Assembly: GCF_000701905.1 (NCBI RefSeq)
Contig: NZ_KL370832.1
Span: 161,357 to 225,356 of the forward strand
Origin: Proteiniclasticum ruminis DSM 24773
GTDB lineage: Bacteria > Bacillota > Clostridia > Clostridiales > Clostridiaceae
Reading direction: 5' to 3'
Length of the DNA stretch: 64,000 nucleotides
The translations under genes and the position numbers were made by a program. The notes beneath the pieces are model-generated. The model was given only the letters and a program-made list of their open reading frames with translations. It did not search any database and had not been told where the DNA came from. The first letter of the stretch is position 1, and every line of letters begins with the position of its first letter. This document shows positions 59,845-64,000 of the stretch, piece after piece.

Positions 59845-61332
59845 TTATTTAAGTTTCAGCATCGCCAAATGCTTTGAAATATGCTCCTCCAGATGGAAGA
59901 AATAGTGGGAGAGATGATGCTCCAGAGCTTCAAAAAAATCATTTTTCAGGAGATAGTCACCCTTATCATTTTTGTCTTCCAATATATAGCCATAGGTAAT
60001 GTGCAGAAGCTGCCGGGCATCGTCATTTCTGAGATACGCCGGAAGATCTTTGTCTTCCACAGTATCAAGGGCAGGAACCTTTGAAAGGTCTGTGGTCACA
60101 TGATAAAGGGCGGTGGCATCCTCAAAGCGGTTCAGGGCATGGGCATGGAGTCTTCTGTAAAGCTTTGGTTCCTTCTCCGCAATGACTTCCACAGCTTCCA
60201 GCCAGTTGGTGCCAGCAGTTTTCACATGGAATCTACCATGGGTTTCCTCTGCCACGAAGGGGAAAATGCTGAACTTGTCACTGCCGGAGTGCACACTGAT
60301 CCGATAGCCAAAATGCTCTGCAATGGCCACATGTGCTTTGATGTCTTCTCTGAAGGCGTTTAGGTCACCGATGTAGTCGATGCCCTTTTGGAACTCCCCG
60401 ATGAATCTGGGGGCCATGGTACTGATCACAATGCCACGGTCGTTCAGCTCTTTGGCGATGATGTAGTGCGAGATGGGGTTTGTTGGGGTTGCGGTCTCAT
60501 CAATGGAGATTTCAAAATCCAGCGGAGCCTCATAGGGTAGAATAATTTCTTCATAGACTTCATGAATGAAGGAAATGGAGTCTCCATAGGTCAGCACGTC
60601 TCTCATGAGCTGCTCTTTGCCGATGGGCAAGGACAGGCCGGGAAGGTCTGTGTTTTTATTCAGATATTTGTCTTCGTAGTAGCTTCGGGTTTCTTCTGAA
60701 ATAAGCTGATACTTCTCTTCCAGGGCCTCCATATTGAGGTCTAGGATGGTGTTGTCGATCTTTTCGGAGGAGTCCAGAGTGATCATGGTGGCTCCGATGG
60801 ACAGTTCCTTCAGAATATCCGCCTTGCTTTTCAGGTGATCTCCATCAGCACCATAACCGTCAGTATAGCCTTCTGCGAACACTGCATAGGCGGCTGCGTC
60901 TATGACATCCTCATAGGTACGGTTTGTCATGGTCAGCTCCCGGATGCTCTGCTGTGCAAAAATGGGAAACACCTTGGTGCCTTTGAGCGCATGGATATGA
61001 CCGAAGGTGGCAAGACCCAGACGGTCTCCAAGCCCCATGGAAGTTCTTTTCTCCACATTGGCCACAGGTGCTGTGTAGGGGAAGAACCGGTTGAGAACAA
61101 GTCTGTTCTCATGGTTTGCTGGAGCGATTTTAACGCCTTCTGCAAGATCGCCTTGAAGCGCATCCAAAAGAGGACCAGACCCATAAGCCAGAAGATACGA
61201 TGAGCCTTCCTCTCTCACGAAAAGCAGCCTTGTGCCCTCATGGGAGGTGTGAGAAGCAGGGAAAAGAGTGAGATTTTCGTAGGACGCTTTCAGTGTACCT
61301 TCCCGAAAATCCTGAAGCAGATGTGAGTTCAT
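59845..61332 (-). CDS. uxaE: D-tagaturonate 3-epimerase
   Basis: UxaE interconverts D-tagaturonate and D-fructuronate, linking the galacturonate and glucuronate branches. The 495-residue protein has the length and family features: TSMGLGDRLGLATFGHIHAL near residue 97, GYGADGDHLKS, FEISIDETATPT, IGDLNAFREDIKAH, RISVHSGSDKFSIFP and FHVKTAGTNW, where the Glu, His and Asp residues bind a metal. TTTAGGAGG is its ribosome-binding site on the minus strand. It is divergent from uxaB and convergent with the LgoD-like gene. Confidence 0.9.
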   Translation of the reverse strand: MNSHLLQDFREGTLKASYENLTLFPASHTSHEGTRLLFVREEGSSYLLAYGSGPLLDALQGDLAEGVKIAPANHENRLVLNRFFPYTAPVANVEKRTSMGLGDRLGLATFGHIHALKGTKVFPIFAQQSIRELTMTNRTYEDVIDAAAYAVFAEGYTDGYGADGDHLKSKADILKELSIGATMITLDSSEKIDNTILDLNMEALEEKYQLISEETRSYYEDKYLNKNTDLPGLSLPIGKEQLMRDVLTYGDSISFIHEVYEEIILPYEAPLDFEISIDETATPTNPISHYIIAKELNDRGIVISTMAPRFIGEFQKGIDYIGDLNAFREDIKAHVAIAEHFGYRISVHSGSDKFSIFPFVAEETHGRFHVKTAGTNWLEAVEVIAEKEPKLYRRLHAHALNRFEDATALYHVTTDLSKVPALDTVEDKDLPAYLRNDDARQLLHITYGYILEDKNDKGDYLLKNDFFEALEHHLSHYFFHLEEHISKHLAMLKLK

Positions 61333-61544
61333 AAAAAAATCCTCCTAAACATTTAATATTAAAGGTTTAATAATACGTACTTTTATTATACAATAAAATC
61401 ATAGAGGAAATCGCTGGTTCTTTTGAAATTAAAGAGAAAAATTGAGAACTTTCTGTTAAGTTAAACCCGAAAACGTGAAATGTTTTAAAGACTCCTGAAA
61501 TCGAGAAAACCAACGAAATCCAAAGATCAAAAAGGAGAAATGAA
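61333..61544. promoter_or_regulatory. Divergent promoter region between uxaE and uxaB
   Basis: This 212-base AT-rich gap must hold both promoters. On the minus strand TATAAT (61390-61385) is a good -10 for uxaE, with no clear -35. For uxaB no convincing pair is seen. No GTATAC palindrome occurs here, so control may differ from uxuA. Confidence 0.45.
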
Positions 61545-63011
61545 ATGCTAAAAAATATCAAAGATGTTGTGGAAAAGAAATTCGGAAACAGAAAAGAAAT
61601 GATTCTTCAGTACGGGGAAGGAAACTTTCTTCGGGCATTCTGTGACTGGATGGTGGAAGAAGCCAACGAAGAGGGGCTGATCGAGGGCAGTATTGTTCTT
61701 GTACAGCCTATCAGCTTCGGCATGGTGGACAAAATCAATGAACAGGAGGGACTTTATACCCTCATCATGAGAGGCCTGGAAAATGGAGAGAAAGTGGAGC
61801 GCACAAAGGTGATCACTTCTGTATCCAGAGGACTCAATCCTTTCGAGGACTATGAAGGGTATATGAAGCTTGCAGAAAGCGAGGACCTGAAAATCGTCAT
61901 CTCCAACACCACAGAAGCGGGGATTTCTTATGTGGCGGGGGATGTATTAGAAGACCAGCTGCCAAAAGCATTCCCAGCCAAAGTGCTGAAGTTTCTGTAT
62001 CACCGGTACAACCATTTTCATGGAGACAAGGAAAGAGGACTTCTATTCCTCCCGGTGGAACTCATTGACAACAATGGACCTGAATTGAGACGTATTGTGC
62101 TTCAGTATGCAAAGGAATGGAACCTTCCGGAAGAATTCATCCAGTGGATGGAAGAGACCTGCTATTTTGCAAACACTCTGGTGGACCGCATTGTCACAGG
62201 GTATCCTAGAGACGAAGTAAAAGAATACCACGAGAAGTTTGGCTACGAGGACAACCTCCTGGTGACCTCTGAAGTGTTCAATCTCTGGGTCATTGAAGCA
62301 CCTAAAAAGTATGAGACGCTTTTCCCCATCCATAAAACCAGGGCCAATGTCATTTTCACCGATGATGTGCGTCCTTATAAGAAGAGAAAGGTCCGGATCC
62401 TAAACGGCGGACATACCTCCACAGTACTGGCGGCATATCTTGCTGGCCATGATTATGTGGGTCAGTTCATTGAGGATGAAGTGTTCAACGGTTTCCTGAG
62501 AAGCCTCATTTTTGATGAGATCATCCCCACCATTGATCTTCCAAAGGAAGAGCTGAAGGAATTTGCAGAAGCGGTTTTTGAGCGGTTTGGCAATCCTTAC
62601 ATCAAGCATAGACTGCTGGACATCTCCTTAAATTCCGTATCCAAATTCACGGCAAGATGCCTGCCTACACTTTTGGATTTTGAGAAAGAGAACGGCAGAC
62701 TGCCAGAAAGAATGGTCTTCTCCCTAGCTGCACTTCTGAAATTCTACCAGGTGGAGAAAAAGGAAGAAGGTTATGTGGGGATCCGTGAAAATGGGGAGAC
62801 CTATCCAGTGAAGGATGACGAGGACAAACTGGCTTATTTTGAAAAGGCCTGGAAAGAGATGGGACTTCCAGAACTTGTGAAAGACGTTCTGGGAAAAGAA
62901 GATCTCTGGCAGAGAAATCTTCTGGACGTGCCAGGACTATACGAAGCCACCCTCAAGCATCTTGAAAAGATCACACAAGATGGTGTCATCAGCACGCTGA
63001 AAGCACTATAG
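61545..63011 (+). CDS. uxaB: Tagaturonate reductase (altronate oxidoreductase)
   Basis: UxaB reduces D-tagaturonate to D-altronate with NADH. The 488-residue protein belongs to the long-chain mannitol dehydrogenase family: ILQYGEGNFLRAFCDWMV near residue 20 is the NAD site, ISNTTEAGI, CYFANTLVDRIVTGYP near 205, and KKRKVRILNGGHTSTVLAAY near 285 with the catalytic lysine and the asparagine/histidine pair. This version of the N-terminal motif separates UxaB from UxuB and MtlD. AAAAGGAG precedes the ATG. uxaA follows 13 bp downstream. Confidence 0.94.
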   Translation: MLKNIKDVVEKKFGNRKEMILQYGEGNFLRAFCDWMVEEANEEGLIEGSIVLVQPISFGMVDKINEQEGLYTLIMRGLENGEKVERTKVITSVSRGLNPFEDYEGYMKLAESEDLKIVISNTTEAGISYVAGDVLEDQLPKAFPAKVLKFLYHRYNHFHGDKERGLLFLPVELIDNNGPELRRIVLQYAKEWNLPEEFIQWMEETCYFANTLVDRIVTGYPRDEVKEYHEKFGYEDNLLVTSEVFNLWVIEAPKKYETLFPIHKTRANVIFTDDVRPYKKRKVRILNGGHTSTVLAAYLAGHDYVGQFIEDEVFNGFLRSLIFDEIIPTIDLPKEELKEFAEAVFERFGNPYIKHRLLDISLNSVSKFTARCLPTLLDFEKENGRLPERMVFSLAALLKFYQVEKKEEGYVGIRENGETYPVKDDEDKLAYFEKAWKEMGLPELVKDVLGKEDLWQRNLLDVPGLYEATLKHLEKITQDGVISTLKAL

Positions 63012-63024
63012 AAGGAGATAGAAA

Positions 63025-64000
63025 TGGAAGAGATGAATAAACTGTATCTGATCACAGAAAAAGACAATGTGGCTGTGGCCCTTCTTCCGGTTGTAGAGAA
63101 AGAAGAGCTTCAGGCAGGGGAAGAGAAGGTCACCGCCCTCACGGACATTCCTGTAGGTCATAAGATTGCACTGCGGGACATATCAGCGGGCGAAGACATC
63201 ATGAAATATGGTTTTTCCATTGGAATCGCCAAAGAAAACATCAAAAAAGGGGCGCATGTTCATACGCATAATGTGAAAACAGGCCTCCATGATCTTATGG
63301 AGTACCGCTATACCCCGAAAAGAGAAGACTACAGAGTTTTCGACGGACCTGAAACCTTCCTGGGTTACCGCAGGAAAAACGGTCTCGTGGGAATACGAAA
63401 TGAGCTGTGGATCGTCCCCACCGTGGGCTGTGTCAATGGCGTAGCGGAGCTCATCATTAAGAAGTTCAGAGAGCGCGTACAGCCGGAAGGCCTGGATGCC
63501 ATTGAGGTATTCAGTCACAATTATGGCTGCTCCCAGCTGGGAGATGACCACGAGAACACCAAGACCATTCTGGCGGATCTTGTGAAGCACCCCAATGCGG
63601 GAGGTGTTCTAGTTCTTGGCCTTGGCTGTGAGAACAACACCATGGAAGACTTCAGACTTGCCGTGGGAGAAGTGGATGAGGACCGGGTTCAGTTCATCGT
63701 GACCCAGCAGGTGGGCAATGAAATTGAAGAAGGCATCCGTGCCCTGACAAGAATCTATGAGGCCATGAAGGAAGACAGAAGGGTAGAAGTACCTGTGTCT
63801 GAACTGAAGATTGGTCTCAAATGCGGAGGCTCCGATGGATTCAGCGGCATCACCGCAAATCCGCTTCTTGGCAGATTCTCTGATTATCTTGTAGGAAAAG
63901 GAGGCACCACAATACTTACAGAAGTGCCTGAGATGTTCGGCGCGGAAACCATCCTCATGGACCGTGCGGTAGATGAAGAGGTCTTTGAGAAGACTGTGCA
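63025..64000 (+). CDS. uxaA: Altronate dehydratase, 3' end outside window
   Basis: UxaA dehydrates D-altronate to 2-keto-3-deoxy-D-gluconate. From ATG 63025, preceded by GAAGGAGAT, 325 residues are visible with no stop before the window edge; full-length proteins have about 500. An N-terminal SAF domain (to about 95) contains DNVAVALLPV and GAHVHTHNVKTG, then the catalytic part has GYRRKNGLVGIRNELWIVPT, CVNGVAE, FSHNYGCSQLGDD, LGCENNT and LKCGGSDGFSGITANP, with the cysteines expected of this iron-dependent family. It is in an operon with uxaB. Confidence 0.94.

Overview
The window looks like the chromosome of an anaerobic, Gram-positive Firmicute, probably a member of the Clostridia. The evidence is AGGAGG-type ribosome-binding sites, frequent TTG and GTG starts, LPXTG sorting signals, lipobox lipoproteins, citrate-lyase and CoA-transferase fermentation genes, and many sugar-acid catabolic operons. 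No rRNA, tRNA, CRISPR array or insertion sequence was recognised. Base composition is moderate almost throughout. The exception is about 54.85-59.8 kb, which is visibly richer in A and T and may have been acquired separately.

Layout. 1-2.2 kb: 3' end of an LPXTG surface protein made of Ig-like repeats. 2.3-8.7 kb: amino-sugar cluster that looks like part of a sialic-acid route (Gfo/Idh oxidoreductase, FAH-family enzyme, a 5'-truncated second oxidoreductase, nanE, ROK kinase, RpiR regulator, nanQ/yhcH). 9.2-10.6 kb (minus strand): two-subunit CoA-transferase. 10.8-16.3 kb: LysR regulator, malic enzyme and citrate lyase genes citX-D-E-F. 16.9-22.9 kb: a 1997-residue wall-anchored protein with about 18 Cna-B-like repeats. 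23.2-25.9 kb: osmoprotectant ABC transporter with a fused permease/binding protein. 26.5-33.4 kb: a surface-fibre-like system with a SipW-type signal peptidase, four SipW-type exported proteins, a large von Willebrand A protein and a small LPXTG protein. 33.7-38.0 kb: murR-murQ-murP-mupG for N-acetylmuramic acid recovery. 38.1-46.9 kb: two oxidoreductase plus TIM-barrel isomerase pairs, a LacI regulator and a ribose-type sugar ABC transporter. 47.4-64 kb: uronic/aldonic acid catabolism (uxaC, uxuA, two GntR regulators, two TRAP transporters, an L-galactonate-dehydrogenase-like gene, uxaE, uxaB, uxaA).

How it fits together. Most of the window imports and degrades sugars that come from host glycans, plant pectin or bacterial walls (sialic-acid-like amino sugars, MurNAc, uronates, aldonates). 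Each block has its own regulator, and several of these regulators have a recognisable palindromic site in a nearby promoter. The citrate and CoA-transferase genes are fermentative. Two large adhesin genes and the SipW cluster build the cell surface. The least conventional part is the SipW/vWA cluster. Its exported proteins and its small LPXTG protein appear to share one beta-strand motif, which suggests a wall-tethered fibre with its own signal peptidase.

Limits. All functions are inferred by reading sequence. No database search, structure prediction or promoter scoring was run. Substrates of the transporters and oxidoreductases are mostly unproven.
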